Of a DNA stretch of 64,000 nucleotides, positions 8,787 through 20,446 are shown in pieces; position 1 is the first letter of the stretch; every line of letters starts with the position of its first letter. The notes under the pieces are model-generated. The model searched no databases, was not told where the DNA came from, and worked only from the letters and a program-made list of their open reading frames with translations. The position numbers and the translations under genes are program-made. This stretch comes from Mycobacterium heckeshornense (GTDB lineage Bacteria > Actinomycetota > Actinomycetes > Mycobacteriales > Mycobacteriaceae). Where the stretch lies: assembly GCF_016592155.1 (NCBI RefSeq), contig NZ_AP024237.1, positions 1,178,001-1,242,000 on the forward strand. The letters run 5' to 3'.

Positions 8787-9158
8787 ATGCCGAGTGCTGA
8801 AGTCATCGCCGACACCGTCAACCGCTACATCAGCCTGGTCGCCAAGGGCAGCGCCGACGATATCGCCGACCTCTACGCCGACGACGCCACCGTCGAAGAT
8901 CCCGTCGGCGGCGAGGTGCACATCGGTCGGCAGGCCATCCGTGGGTTCTATTCGGCGGTCGAGGGCGCCGAACGGGACTGCGAATTGGTGTCGTTGCGAA
9001 TCGCGGGCAACGAGGCGGCGTTTCAGTTCCGGCTCACGGTGAAATCGGGCGACGGCGGGATGGTCATCGAACCGATCGACGTGATGGTGGTCAACGACGA
9101 CGGCAAGGTCACCGCGATGAAGGCCTACTGGTCCGCGGACAACGTCACCCAGCTTTAG
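8787..9158 (+). CDS. Ketosteroid isomerase-like protein (NTF2 fold)
   Basis: 123 residues, one NTF2/SnoaL-type domain. It resembles the classic bacterial delta5-3-ketosteroid isomerase more than the usual SnoaL-like proteins. Tyr14 lies in VNRYISLV, Asp38 in ATVEDPVGGE, and an Asp at position 98 in EPIDVMVV; these match the catalytic Tyr14/Asp38/Asp99 of the Comamonas enzyme. Such enzymes move the 5,6 double bond to the 4,5 position in 3-ketosteroids. The true substrate here is unknown. It starts 11 bp after the DUF255 gene and ends two bases before a 64-bp palindrome. Confidence 0.8.
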   Translation: MPSAEVIADTVNRYISLVAKGSADDIADLYADDATVEDPVGGEVHIGRQAIRGFYSAVEGAERDCELVSLRIAGNEAAFQFRLTVKSGDGGMVIEPIDVMVVNDDGKVTAMKAYWSADNVTQL

Positions 9159-9159
9159 C

Positions 9160-9223
9160 TGGCGAGCAGACGCAGAATCGCCCAAATCCCGCGGGATTTG
9201 GGCGATTCTGCGTCTGCTCGCCA
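9160..9223. terminator. 64-bp perfect palindrome, likely bidirectional terminator
   Basis: A perfect inverted repeat with 32-bp arms and no spacer, centred between 9191 and 9192. The left arm begins TGGCGAGCAGACGCAGAATC. It fills most of the gap between two convergent genes (stops at 9158 and 9238). A structure of this kind can end transcription from both sides as an intrinsic hairpin. There is no T-tract, which is common for mycobacterial terminators. Confidence 0.75.
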
Positions 9224-9237
9224 CAGGGGTTCGCGGG

Positions 9238-9963
9238 CTAGAAGACCGCGAACCACATTGCGATGTAGTGGCAGATCGCCGCCAACGCGGTGCAGGCGTG
9301 GAAGAATTCGTGGTAGCCGAACGTCGTCGGCCACGGATCGGGCCAGCGCAGCCCGTAGAACAGGCCGCCGAGGCTATAGATCACCCCGCCGACGACGAGC
9401 AGCACCATCGCGGCCACCCCGGCGCCGTGCAGGATCGGGCCGATGAACCAGATCGCCACCCAGCTCAGCAGCAGATACAGCGGCACACCGACCCAGCGCG
9501 GCGCCGTCGGCCAACACACCTTCAGGGCGATCCCGGCCAGCGCGCCGCCCCACACCATCCCGAGCACCAGCTGCCCTTCCCGGGCGGGCATGGCACACAC
9601 CGCGAACGGTGTATAGCTGCCGGCGATGAACACGAAGATCATCGAATGGTCGAGCCGTCGCATCCATATCCGGGCGGTCACCGATTTCCAGTGAATGCGG
9701 TGGTAGGTGGCGCTGACCGCGAACATCGCCACGATGGCCGCGGTGTACGTCAGCGTCGCCAGCCCGGCCGCAGCGCCCGCCAACGGCCACGACACCGCGA
9801 CCAGGGTGGCACCCGCGACGATGGCCACCACCGCGGCGTGGACGTGGATCCAGCCCCGGAACCGCGGCTTGACCAGGACGTTGACTGCGCCTTCGACGAG
9901 ATCCGCGGCCCCGGCGCCCGGGCCGGAAGCAGCGGGATCGCGCACGCCGGTCGAAGCCCTCAT
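9238..9963 (-). CDS. Hemolysin III / TrhA-type membrane protein
   Basis: 241 residues with seven predicted transmembrane helices and the PAQR/HlyIII pattern. Visible landmarks are the short helix pair around [31 protein letters not shown] with a conserved His near residue 90, [19 protein letters not shown] with Asp/His, and the C-terminal [19 protein letters not shown] with further His. These His/Asp residues form the metal site of the family. The cellular role is uncertain (membrane homeostasis in some bacteria); haemolytic activity should not be assumed. The start at 9963 has GGGAAGGGAG upstream and matches the M. tuberculosis length; the frame is open further upstream. Confidence 0.88.
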   Translation of the reverse strand: MRASTGVRDPAASGPGAGAADLVEGAVNVLVKPRFRGWIHVHAAVVAIVAGATLVAVSWPLAGAAAGLATLTYTAAIVAMFAVSATYHRIHWKSVTARIWMRRLDHSMIFVFIAGSYTPFAVCAMPAREGQLVLGMVWGGALAGIALKVCWPTAPRWVGVPLYLLLSWVAIWFIGPILHGAGVAAMVLLVVGGVIYSLGGLFYGLRWPDPWPTTFGYHEFFHACTALAAICHYIAMWFAVF

Positions 9964-10091
9964 CTCCCTTCCCGTCTCATCAAGGTCGCTGCCATGCTTG
10001 TAGCCACAGTAATGCGCAGATCGATGAACCCCGGGGTGCCGCGCGCCAAGATCGCGGGTAATTCTTGGCGACCGCACTAGTCTTGAGCCTC

Positions 10092-10880
10092 GTGGAGATT
10101 ATTCCGCCGCGCCTTAAGGAACCGCTGTACCGGCTCTACGAGTTGCGCTTGCGGCAGGGCCTGGCGGCATCCAAATCCGCGCTGCCCCGCCACATCGCCG
10201 TGTTGTGCGACGGTAACCGGCGCTGGGCGCGCAGCGCGGGCTACGACGACGTGAGCTACGGCTACCGGATGGGCGCGGCCAAGGTCGCTGAGATGCTGCG
10301 CTGGTGCCAAGAAGCCGGCATCGAGATGGCCACCGTCTACCTGTTGTCCACCGAGAACCTGCAACGCGATCCGGAGGAGCTCGCCGCTCTCATCGAGATC
10401 ATCACCGACGTCGTCGAGGAGATCTGCGCGCCCGTCAACCGCTGGAGTGTGCGCACCGTGGGCGACCTGGGGCTGGTCGGTGAGGAAACGGCACGTCGGC
10501 TGCGCGAAGCCGTCGACTCCACCCGTCCGAACAGTGGGTTTCACGTCAACGTCGCGGTCGCCTACGGCGGGCGCCAAGAGATCGTCGACGCGGTGCGCGC
10601 GCTGCTGAGCAAGGAGCTGGCCAACGGAGCCACCGCGGAGGAACTGATCGACGCGGTCACGGTCGAGGCCATTTCCGAAAACCTTTACACCTCTGGACAA
10701 CCCGACCCTGACCTGGTCATCCGCACATCCGGGGAGCAGCGGCTGTCGGGATTTCTGTTGTGGCAAAGCGCCTACTCCGAGATGTGGTTCACCGAGGCGT
10801 ATTGGCCGGCGTTTCGCCGGGTCGACTTCCTGCGCGCGCTGCGCGACTACAGCCTGCGTCATCGCCGTTACGGCAGGTAA
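10092..10880 (+). CDS. Short-chain Z-isoprenyl diphosphate synthase (Z-FPP synthase)
   Basis: 262 residues from the GTG in CTCGTGGAGATT, the same length as M. tuberculosis Rv1086; the frame is open back to 10065. It is a cis-prenyltransferase that makes omega,E,Z-farnesyl diphosphate from GPP and IPP, feeding decaprenyl-phosphate synthesis for arabinogalactan. Motifs are [14 protein letters not shown] near residue 32 (catalytic Asp and phosphate-binding Arg), [12 protein letters not shown] near 88, and [20 protein letters not shown] near 205. It is divergent from hemolysin III, with its start inside the other gene's upstream region. Confidence 0.92.
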   Translation: MEIIPPRLKEPLYRLYELRLRQGLAASKSALPRHIAVLCDGNRRWARSAGYDDVSYGYRMGAAKVAEMLRWCQEAGIEMATVYLLSTENLQRDPEELAALIEIITDVVEEICAPVNRWSVRTVGDLGLVGEETARRLREAVDSTRPNSGFHVNVAVAYGGRQEIVDAVRALLSKELANGATAEELIDAVTVEAISENLYTSGQPDPDLVIRTSGEQRLSGFLLWQSAYSEMWFTEAYWPAFRRVDFLRALRDYSLRHRRYGR

Positions 10881-11194
10881 GGCGGTGGTGGCAGTTTGGC
10901 AGTGCCGTGCCTGCAGTTGGCACTGCTCGCGGCCGCAATCGGCACATGACAGGCGAATTAGTTTGCCAAAGTCACAGCGAACCGACGACCCGCACTGACG
11001 GCCGATTCTTGCCGACCTGGCCTTCTGAAGTGTCGCGGGCGCGATCGTCGCCACCATGTCCGGGCCGCTCGCCGACTGGGGAGGGCGCCGCGGGCGGCGC
11101 TGCTCGTCGATGGCGTGACGCAGAACCGGATCCGCCCGACGCCGCGCCTCGATCGACACGATGGCACGACGGTGGGCCGTGCCAGACTTGATCC
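10881..11194. other. Intergenic region, 314 bp
   Basis: No gene is recognised. Open frames on both strands run through it but have no recognisable domain. It presumably carries the promoter of the next membrane-protein gene; I could not pick out convincing -10 and -35 elements. Confidence 0.4.
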
Positions 11195-12550
11195 ATGGCT
11201 GCGCTGTCGGCCGCGGTGTTCGCGCTGAGCTGGTGGCTGGGGGCGTATCTGCTAGCGCGTGACCCGCGCAAGCCCGTACTCGTGTTGGCGGCCACCGGGC
11301 TGTGCGGATTCGCAGCGGTGGTCGCGTTGGACGCGATCCGCCTGGTGGCCCACAGCGGCCTTCTCAGCCAGGTCGAGATCTACCTGGCGGCTGTTCCCGG
11401 CGTCGCATGGTTCGCGGTGCTCGTCGAGCTGGGCAGGCCGTGCGACAGCTGGCGGGCCCGCACAAGCGAGCTGTCCTTGGTGGGCGGCGTCGCGGCGCTG
11501 ACCCTGGTCGGCGCGGCGATGGCGGGTAGCGTCGACGGGCCGCTCCGGCCTGGCCATTGGGTGATGTTCGCAGTGATATCGCTTTCCACACTCGGGGCGA
11601 TGGCCAAGGCCCTGGTACGGCCCGCCCAGCCGATGCCGGTGGCGGGGCTGGTCGTCGTCGCGACGCTGTTTTTCGCACTGGGCAACGCGATCCTGATCAT
11701 TCCGCTGGGGTTGGTGCCCAGCTGGCTGGCGCTCGCGTCGACCGGATGCGACGTGCTGGCGCTCGGCTTTGCTGTTGCCCTTTGGGATGCCTTCGACGAG
11801 GGCCAGGCGCTGCGCGCCGACATGCTGCGCTCGTTCGCCGGCAGCGTCGTCGCGGCAGCGCTGTTCGGTGGTCAGGTGCTGATCGGCATCGCGTTGACCG
11901 GCCAGCAGACTGCGCTGACGGTGCTGCTGTTCACCAGCTTGGCAATCGCAATCGACGTGCAAGTGCTTGCTGACCCGCTGGCGGGGCTGCTCGACCGGAT
12001 GGCGTTCTGGCAGTCGCCGACGCTGCGCGCCGACCGGGCCACGTTGCGCCGCACCGAGGCGGCACTGCCGCTGCGCTCCGCTGATCCGCTCGACGACATC
12101 GACGACGACACGTTCGCCCGGCTCACCCGGCGCGCCCTCGCCCACTACGGCGACTTGTCGAAGCTGGTGGCCAGCCCGCTGACCGCGCTGCCCGTCATCG
12201 ACGAGCGGTTGGCCGCCCGCGGCGCGCCCGACCAGCCGCTGGAGCGGGCCAACGAGCTCAGGGCCCTGCTGGCCGAGCACATCGCCCGGCTCAAACCCCG
12301 TGACGGCGGCGATTTCGGCACCACTGAGCAGTGGCGGCACTACAACTCGCTGTATTTCCCGTACGTGGTCGGTGTGCGCGCCTACGCGCAGAACGCCACC
12401 GCGGCCGGACTGGACCCCACGGCCCGGCGGGCGTGGCAGTGGCTGGTCACCGAGGTGCCCCAGCGCTCGCTGCACAACTGGCAGAACGCAGCGGCCAGGC
12501 TGATCGCCGCCGATCTGCGCGGTCGGGTGCCGGTCGGCACTAGGAACTGA
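11195..12550 (+). CDS. Multi-pass membrane protein of unknown function
   Basis: 451 residues. The first 260 or so contain about eight hydrophobic segments (the first MAALSAAVFALSWWLGAYLL, the last LTVLLFTSLAIAIDVQVLAD). The remaining 190 form a soluble, largely helical cytoplasmic domain with TLRADRATLRRTEAALPLR and QWRHYNSLYFPYVVGVRAYA. The topology looks like the sensor half of 7TM-type receptors or histidine kinases, but no kinase or cyclase motif follows. It is probably an actinobacterial conserved protein. It occupies a place where, from memory, M. tuberculosis has PE/PE_PGRS and celA2 genes. Confidence 0.7.
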   Translation: MAALSAAVFALSWWLGAYLLARDPRKPVLVLAATGLCGFAAVVALDAIRLVAHSGLLSQVEIYLAAVPGVAWFAVLVELGRPCDSWRARTSELSLVGGVAALTLVGAAMAGSVDGPLRPGHWVMFAVISLSTLGAMAKALVRPAQPMPVAGLVVVATLFFALGNAILIIPLGLVPSWLALASTGCDVLALGFAVALWDAFDEGQALRADMLRSFAGSVVAAALFGGQVLIGIALTGQQTALTVLLFTSLAIAIDVQVLADPLAGLLDRMAFWQSPTLRADRATLRRTEAALPLRSADPLDDIDDDTFARLTRRALAHYGDLSKLVASPLTALPVIDERLAARGAPDQPLERANELRALLAEHIARLKPRDGGDFGTTEQWRHYNSLYFPYVVGVRAYAQNATAAGLDPTARRAWQWLVTEVPQRSLHNWQNAAARLIAADLRGRVPVGTRN

Positions 12551-12690
12551 ACCGGGCCGGGAATACCGCCCTATTCAACATAGGTTGACTTGCGCATGGC
12601 AGTGCTTGGCAGTGTCATGTGTCGATCTGGCAGCGACTAGACCGCAAGCTCAACCGTGTCCCCCCAACCGACGTCCCAAGGAGCTTTGAC

Positions 12691-13110
12691 ATGACCGCTG
12701 TCTCTTCCCTGCACACGCGGCCCCTGTACGACTCGACCGATTCGTTATTGCGCTTCGCGATGCGTGTCGACGCCACCCTGACCGGGCTCGCCGGGCTGAT
12801 CGTCGCGGCGGCTGCCGATCCGCTCTCCTCGCTGAGCGGGCTCAGCTCCGCCGCCGAATACGCGATGGGTGCGGGCTTCGTGCTCTGCGGCCTGATTGTC
12901 TTCAGCCTCGCTGCGCTGCCCGACCTGCGGCGCGCCGGCGTCGGCGTGGTCGTCGCCAACATCGCGTACACGCTGGCGGCGATCGCTGTGGTGGCCGCCG
13001 GCTGGCTGCCGTTGACCGCGTTCGGTGCCGCCGCCACCCTGGGCAGCGGCGTCTACACCGCGTTCTTCGCGATCCTGCAGTATGTGGGAGTGCGCCGGCT
13101 GCCGGCCTGA
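12691..13110 (+). CDS. Four-helix membrane protein
   Basis: 139 residues from an ATG preceded by AAGGAGC seven bases upstream, which decides against the longer frame to 12619. After a 30-residue polar start there are four hydrophobic helices: TLTGLAGLIVAAAAD, AMGAGFVLCGLIVFSLAAL, GVVVANIAYTLAAIAVVAAG and the last near YTAFFAILQYVGV. No enzyme motif is visible and the family is not recognised. It follows the 451-residue membrane gene by 140 bp on the same strand. Confidence 0.75.
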   Translation: MTAVSSLHTRPLYDSTDSLLRFAMRVDATLTGLAGLIVAAAADPLSSLSGLSSAAEYAMGAGFVLCGLIVFSLAALPDLRRAGVGVVVANIAYTLAAIAVVAAGWLPLTAFGAAATLGSGVYTAFFAILQYVGVRRLPA

Positions 13111-13120
13111 GTTCCCGCCC

Positions 13121-13143
13121 GCCGGGGCCGGGCCGGCCCCGGC
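13121..13143. terminator. GC-rich hairpin between convergent genes
   Basis: GCCGGGGCCGG and CCGGCCCCGGC are perfect 11-bp arms around a single G. The hairpin lies in the 52-bp gap between a plus-strand gene ending at 13110 and coaA ending at 13163, so it could serve both directions. No T-tract follows. Confidence 0.55.
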
Positions 13144-13162
13144 CGGCGGCCTGCCGCATCGC

Positions 13163-15672
<2,510 letters not shown>

Positions 15673-15765
15673 GCCCGCGAACGGGCCGACGTAACCCCCA
15701 ATTCGCCGGCTCCGCATGTCAGACTGGCCTGCGTGACTGCCGCTCCTGACACCGCCACCTCCGTA

Positions 15766-17046
15766 ATGTCGGCTCCGTTGGCCGAGGTCGACCCTGAGAT
15801 CGCCGATCTGCTGGGCAAGGAACTGGGCCGCCAGCGCGGCACCCTGGAAATGATCGCCTCGGAGAATTTCGCGCCGCGCTCGGTGCTGCAGGCCCAGGGC
15901 AGTGTGCTGACCAACAAATACGCCGAGGGGCTGCCAGGCCGGCGCTACTACGGCGGCTGCGAATACGTCGACGTGGTGGAAAACATTGCCCGCGACCGCG
16001 CCAAGGCGCTGTTCGGGGCCGAATTCGCCAATGTGCAACCGCATTCGGGTGCGCAGGCCAACGCCGCGATCCTGCACGCCCTGATGACGCCGGGGGAGCG
16101 GCTCCTGGGCCTGGACCTGGCCAACGGCGGGCATTTGACCCACGGGATGCGGCTGAACTTCTCCGGCAAGCTCTACCAGACCGGGTTCTACGGCGTCGAT
16201 CCGGTGACACACCTGATCGACATGGACGCGGTGCGCGCGCGAGCGCGTGAGTTTCGGCCCGAGGTGCTCATCGCCGGCTGGTCGGCCTACCCGCGCACGC
16301 TGGACTTCGCCGCATTCCGGTCCATCGCCGATGAGGTCGGCGCCAAGCTGTGGGTGGACATGGCCCACTTCGCCGGGCTGGTGGCGGCCGGCCTGCACCC
16401 CTCGCCGGTGCCGCACGCGCACGTGGTCTCCACCACCGTGCACAAGACGCTGGGCGGGGCCCGGTCCGGGCTGATCCTGGGCAAGCAAGAGTTCGCCAAA
16501 GCGATCAACTCCGCGGTGTTTCCCGGCCAGCAGGGCGGGCCGCTGCTGCAGGCGGTGGCCGCCAAGGCCGTCACGTTCAAGATCGCCGGTACACCGGAGT
16601 TCGCCGAACGGCAGCAGCGCACGCTGTCGGGCGCACGGATCGTCGCCGAACGGTTGGGGGCCCCCGACGTCGCCGCGGCCGGCGTATCGGTGGTCAGCGG
16701 CGGCACCGACGTGCATCTCGTGCTGGTCGACCTGCGCGATTCGCCCCTGGACGGCAAGATGGCCGAGGACCTGCTGCACGACGTCGGCATCACCGTCAAC
16801 CGCAACGCCGTGCCCAACGATCCGCGTCCGCCAATGGTGACCTCAGGGCTGCGGGTAGGAACCTCGGCGCTGGCCACCCGCGGATTCGGTGACACCGAGT
16901 TCACCGAGGTTGCCGACATCATCGCCACCGCCCTGGCCACCGGCGCCTCGGCCGACGTGCCGGCGCTGCGCCGGCGCGTGACCCGCCTGGCCCGGGAGTT
17001 CCCGCTCTACGAGGGCTTGGAAGACTGGAAGCTGGTCGACTCGTAG
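15766..17046 (+). CDS. glyA: Serine hydroxymethyltransferase GlyA, standard form
   Basis: 426 residues from the ATG that gives [16 protein letters not shown], matching M. tuberculosis GlyA1. A GTG at 15733 would add 11 residues and cannot be excluded. The enzyme transfers the serine hydroxymethyl group to tetrahydrofolate, giving glycine and 5,10-methylene-THF. Motifs are [56 protein letters not shown], the PLP lysine in [14 protein letters not shown] near residue 225, and [11 protein letters not shown]. It follows a second, longer SHMT gene and precedes desA2. Confidence 0.94.
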   Translation: MSAPLAEVDPEIADLLGKELGRQRGTLEMIASENFAPRSVLQAQGSVLTNKYAEGLPGRRYYGGCEYVDVVENIARDRAKALFGAEFANVQPHSGAQANAAILHALMTPGERLLGLDLANGGHLTHGMRLNFSGKLYQTGFYGVDPVTHLIDMDAVRARAREFRPEVLIAGWSAYPRTLDFAAFRSIADEVGAKLWVDMAHFAGLVAAGLHPSPVPHAHVVSTTVHKTLGGARSGLILGKQEFAKAINSAVFPGQQGGPLLQAVAAKAVTFKIAGTPEFAERQQRTLSGARIVAERLGAPDVAAAGVSVVSGGTDVHLVLVDLRDSPLDGKMAEDLLHDVGITVNRNAVPNDPRPPMVTSGLRVGTSALATRGFGDTEFTEVADIIATALATGASADVPALRRRVTRLAREFPLYEGLEDWKLVDS

Positions 17047-17075
17047 GACTGGGCCCACCCGATTTCACGAAACCC

Positions 17076-17089
17076 GTAACCCGAGTTAC
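17076..17089. promoter_or_regulatory. Small inverted repeat in the desA2 promoter region
   Basis: GTAAC-CCGA-GTTAC lies 10 bp upstream of the desA2 ATG, followed by another GTTAC. It could be an operator, and the TACAGT overlapping it is a plausible -10 for a short-leader transcript. Both readings are guesses from position. Confidence 0.3.
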
Positions 17090-17098
17090 AGTTACTTC

Positions 17099-17926
17099 AT
17101 GGCACAGAAACCTGTACCTAATGCGCTGACGCTTGAACTGCTTCCGGTGGTGGCCGAGAACCTGGAACGCCACCTCGACACCGAAGACCTGTGGTTTGCG
17201 CACGATTACGTGCCGTTCGAGCAAGGCGAGAACTTCGCACTGCTCGGCGGGCGTGACTGGGACCCGTCGCAGGCCACGTTGCCGCGGGTGATCACCGACG
17301 CCTGCGAAATCCTGTTGATCACCAAGGACAACCTGGCCGGGCATCACCGTGAACTCGTCGAGCACTTCATCCTCGAAGAGGAATGGGGTCGCTGGCTGGG
17401 CCGGTGGACCGCCGAGGAGCATCTGCATGCGATCGCATTGCGCGAATACCTCGTGGTCACACGCGAAGTCGATCCGGCCGCCAACGAGCAGGTCCGCGTC
17501 GAACATGTGATGAAGGGTTACCGCGCCGACCACTACAGCCAAGTCGAAACCTTGGTCTACATGACGTTTTACGAGCGTGCCCACGCGGTGTTCTGCCGCA
17601 ACTTGGCCGCCCAGGTCGAAGAGCCGGTGCTGGCCGGTCTCATCGGCAGGATCGCCAAGGACGAAGAGCGCCATGAGGAGTACTTCGCCAATCTGGTCGC
17701 GCATTGCCTGACCTTTGCCCGTGACGAAACGGTGGCCGCGATCGCCGCGCGCGCCGCCGAGTTCGACGTCGTCGGCGCGGACATCGACGCCTATCAAGAC
17801 AAGGTGCGAAACGTCGCCGAGGCCGGAATTTTCGACCGTCAGCAGTTGCGGCAGGTGATCTCTGACCGCATTACCGAATGGGGCCTGGTCGGCGAACCCA
17901 AGCTGCAGGAGTTCGTCATCCGCTAG
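17099..17926 (+). CDS. desA2: Acyl-[ACP] desaturase DesA2
   Basis: 275 residues, the same length as M. tuberculosis DesA2. Diiron ferritin-like acyl-ACP desaturases introduce a double bond into fatty acyl chains, here likely on the way to mycolic acids. The iron-ligand pattern is visible: an early Glu in RHLDTEDLWF and LVEHFILEEEWGRW, then the ExxH in WTAEEHLHAIALREYL near residue 107, and the second ExxH in KDEERHEEYFANL near 190. Glu-xx-His pairs in both halves argue for a working di-iron site, although DesA2-type proteins differ from plant desaturases and activity is debated. Confidence 0.93.
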   Translation: MAQKPVPNALTLELLPVVAENLERHLDTEDLWFAHDYVPFEQGENFALLGGRDWDPSQATLPRVITDACEILLITKDNLAGHHRELVEHFILEEEWGRWLGRWTAEEHLHAIALREYLVVTREVDPAANEQVRVEHVMKGYRADHYSQVETLVYMTFYERAHAVFCRNLAAQVEEPVLAGLIGRIAKDEERHEEYFANLVAHCLTFARDETVAAIAARAAEFDVVGADIDAYQDKVRNVAEAGIFDRQQLRQVISDRITEWGLVGEPKLQEFVIR

Positions 17927-17978
17927 ACCGGCGCGCCTGCACGGCGCGCATGCGGCGATCAGAGTAGCGTCGCAGTCG

Positions 17979-18107
17979 ATGGCTAGCGACATGCTCTGCT
18001 GTCCGAACGGCGCCTTGTGTCACAACTCCGGCAGGACCGGCCCCGGTCCTGGCGCCGCGGCCCCCGCCGAACGCCCACGCGGGGCCGCGCGGGCTGCTGC
18101 CCAGTGA
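17979..18107 (+). CDS. Small ORF upstream of phoH2, PhoAT candidate
   Basis: 42 codons, ATG to TGA, ending 12 bp before the phoH2 start. The product begins MASDMLCCPNGALCHNSG, with three Cys and a His that could bind a metal, followed by a Pro/Ala/Arg-rich tail. Published work on mycobacterial PhoH2 describes a short antitoxin-like ORF, PhoAT, immediately upstream; this is the only sensible candidate here. I have not been able to compare sequences. The leader is GC-rich, so a chance frame is possible. Confidence 0.45.
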   Translation: MASDMLCCPNGALCHNSGRTGPGPGAAAPAERPRGAARAAAQ

Positions 18108-18119
18108 TCAGGAGCGCCC

Positions 18120-19445
18120 GTGGCTGATTCCTCGTCGGTTCCACAGGACACCGTCCGCACGTATGTGCTTGACACCTCCGTGCTGCTGTCTGACCCCTGG
18201 GCGTGTACCCGCTTCGCCGAACACCACGTCGTGGTACCCCTGGTCGTGATCAGCGAACTGGAGGCCAAACGCTACCACCATGAGCTGGGTTGGTTCGCCC
18301 GCCAGGCGTTGCGCTTATTCGACGACCTGCGGCTGGAGCACGGACGGCTAGACTTACCAATTCCTGTTGGGACACAAGGTGGTACGCTTCACGTCGAGCT
18401 CAATCACAGCGACCCGGCGGTGCTTCCCGCCGGATTCCGCACCGACAGCAACGACTCGCGAATCTTGAGCTGCGCTGCCAACCTGGCTGCCGAGGGCAAG
18501 CGGGTCACTTTGGTCAGCAAGGATATTCCGCTGCGGGTCAAAGCCGGTGCGGTGGGCCTAGCCGCCGACGAGTATCACGCGCAAGATGTCATCACCTCGG
18601 GGTGGACCGGCATGGCCGAGATCGAAACGGCGGCCGAAGATATCGACGCACTGTTCACCGACGGTGAGGTCGACCTGGCGGATGCGCGAGACTTGCCCTG
18701 TCACACCGGAGTTCGGCTGCTAGGCGGCAGCTCGCATGCACTGGGTCGCGTCAACTCCCACAAACGTGTCCAGCTCGTCCGTGGCGACCGAGAGGTGTTT
18801 GGGCTGCGCGGCCGCTCCGCTGAGCAGCGGGTCGCGCTTGACCTGCTGCTCGATGAGTCGGTGGGCATCGTGTCGCTGGGTGGCAAAGCAGGCACCGGCA
18901 AGTCGGCGTTGGCGCTGTGCGCCGGCCTGGAAGCGGTGTTGGAGCGGCGAACGCAGCGCAAGCTGGTGGTGTTCCGTCCGTTGTACGCCGTGGGCGGCCA
19001 AGACTTGGGCTATCTACCCGGCACCGAAAGCGAGAAGATGGGCCCGTGGGCCCAGGCGGTGTTCGACACCCTCGAGGGTCTGGCCAGCCCGGCCGTGCTG
19101 GACGAGGTGCTGTCGCGCGGCATGCTTGAGGTGCTGCCGCTCACCCATATCCGGGGACGTTCGCTGCACGACTCGTTCGTGATCGTCGACGAAGCCCAAT
19201 CGCTGGAGCGCAACGTGCTGCTGACGGTGCTGTCGCGGCTGGGCGCAGGGTCACGAGTGGTGCTGACCCACGACGTGGCGCAGCGGGACAACCTGCGAGT
19301 GGGCCGCCACGACGGGGTGGCGGCGGTGATCGAAAAGCTCAAGGGCCACCCATTGTTCGCGCATATCACGCTGGTGCGCAGCGAGCGGTCGCCGATTGCC
19401 GCGCTGGTCACCGAGATGCTCGAGGAAATCGCACCGCCGCACTGA
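18120..19445 (+). CDS. phoH2: PhoH2: PIN ribonuclease fused to PhoH helicase domain
   Basis: 441 residues from a GTG. The N-terminal PIN domain (about 15-140) has acidic metal ligands in [21 protein letters not shown] and [10 protein letters not shown]. The PhoH ATPase domain (about 210-441) has Walker [14 protein letters not shown] near residue 253 and Walker [15 protein letters not shown] near 352. The family cuts RNA sequence-specifically with ATP-driven unwinding and behaves as a toxin-like RNase in mycobacteria. It follows the candidate PhoAT ORF and precedes a deacetylase gene by 25 bp. Confidence 0.94.
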   Translation: MADSSSVPQDTVRTYVLDTSVLLSDPWACTRFAEHHVVVPLVVISELEAKRYHHELGWFARQALRLFDDLRLEHGRLDLPIPVGTQGGTLHVELNHSDPAVLPAGFRTDSNDSRILSCAANLAAEGKRVTLVSKDIPLRVKAGAVGLAADEYHAQDVITSGWTGMAEIETAAEDIDALFTDGEVDLADARDLPCHTGVRLLGGSSHALGRVNSHKRVQLVRGDREVFGLRGRSAEQRVALDLLLDESVGIVSLGGKAGTGKSALALCAGLEAVLERRTQRKLVVFRPLYAVGGQDLGYLPGTESEKMGPWAQAVFDTLEGLASPAVLDEVLSRGMLEVLPLTHIRGRSLHDSFVIVDEAQSLERNVLLTVLSRLGAGSRVVLTHDVAQRDNLRVGRHDGVAAVIEKLKGHPLFAHITLVRSERSPIAALVTEMLEEIAPPH

Positions 19446-19470
19446 CCGAACATTTCGATAGGCTGCCAGT

Positions 19471-20352
19471 GTGCCGAGACGACCCGACAGCCTGGCCTGG
19501 CGATACTGGCGCACCGTGCTTGGGGTCGCCGTGGCCGCCGCGGTGCTGGTCGTGGGGGCACTGACCGGTCACGTCAAGCGCGCCGGCGCCGACGACGTCG
19601 ATTGTTCGCGGGTCAAGTGTGTGGCGCTGACGTTCGACGACGGCCCGAGCCCCTACACCGACCGATTGCTGCAAATCCTCAAGGACAACGATGCGAAAGC
19701 GACGTTTTTTCTGATCGGCAACAAGGTGGCCGCCAACCCGGCCGGTGCCAAACGCATCGCCGACGCCGGTATGGAGATCGGCAGCCACACCTGGGAACAC
19801 CCCAATATGACGACGCTTCCACCCCAAGACATTTCGCCGCAACTGGCAAAGGCCAAGGACGTCATCGCATCCGCTACCGGGCATGCCCCTGCGCTGTACC
19901 GGCCCGCAGGCGGGTTGTCCAACGCTGCGGTGCGCCGCGCTGCCGGTCAGCTCGGGCAGGCTGAGATCCTTTGGGACGTCATCCCATACGACTGGATCAA
20001 CGACTCCAACACGGCCGCAACACGGCAGGTGCTCATGACCCAGATCAAACCTGGCTCGGTGGTATTGTTCCACGACACCTACTCGAGCACGGTCGACTTG
20101 GTCTACCAATTCATCCCGGTGCTCAAAGCCAACGGCTACCATATGGTGACGGTGAGCCGGATGCTCGGACCGCGCGCACCCGGGAGCAGTTACGGCGGCC
20201 GTGAAAACGGTCCGCCCGCCAACGATTTGCACGACATCCCGGCCGCCCAGATCCCGGCCCTGCCCACCACGCTGTCGCCCGCGCCGATGCCCAACTTCCC
20301 GATCACCGATATCCCGGGCCAGAACTCCGGCGGGCCCACCAACGGTTCGTAG
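19471..20352 (+). CDS. Secreted polysaccharide (peptidoglycan) deacetylase, NodB domain
   Basis: 293 residues from a GTG. One N-terminal signal/anchor helix (LGVAVAAAVLVVGAL, about residues 13-30) exports it. The NodB domain has the metal/base motif ALTFDDGPSPYT near residue 52, the zinc ligands in IGSHTWEHPNM near 106, the substrate loop ALYRPAGGLSN near 138, and VVLFHDTY near 197. These are the five motifs of carbohydrate esterase family 4, so it should remove N-acetyl groups from peptidoglycan or a related polymer. A Pro-rich C-terminal tail follows the domain. Corresponds to Rv1096. Confidence 0.9.
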   Translation: MPRRPDSLAWRYWRTVLGVAVAAAVLVVGALTGHVKRAGADDVDCSRVKCVALTFDDGPSPYTDRLLQILKDNDAKATFFLIGNKVAANPAGAKRIADAGMEIGSHTWEHPNMTTLPPQDISPQLAKAKDVIASATGHAPALYRPAGGLSNAAVRRAAGQLGQAEILWDVIPYDWINDSNTAATRQVLMTQIKPGSVVLFHDTYSSTVDLVYQFIPVLKANGYHMVTVSRMLGPRAPGSSYGGRENGPPANDLHDIPAAQIPALPTTLSPAPMPNFPITDIPGQNSGGPTNGS

Positions 20353-20380
20353 AACCTGCCCACCGCCGCGCTGCGACGAC

Positions 20381-20428
20381 CGTGAAACTGTTGCGCGATA
20401 TTGCCGCGGATTTCGCAACAGTTTCACG
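20381..20428. terminator. 15-bp stem-loop between convergent genes
   Basis: CGTGAAACTGTTGCG and CGCAACAGTTTCACG are perfect 15-bp arms with an 18-nt loop. It sits between the deacetylase gene (stop 20352) and fum (stop 20447 on the other strand), so it can act as a two-way terminator. Confidence 0.7.
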
Positions 20429-20446
20429 CCCGGCGGGGGTGCTGGG

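Noticed and set aside
11252-12475. 407-codon open frame antisense to the membrane-protein gene
   Set aside because: Shadow frame in GC-rich DNA, Gln/Arg/His-rich, with no start signal or domain.
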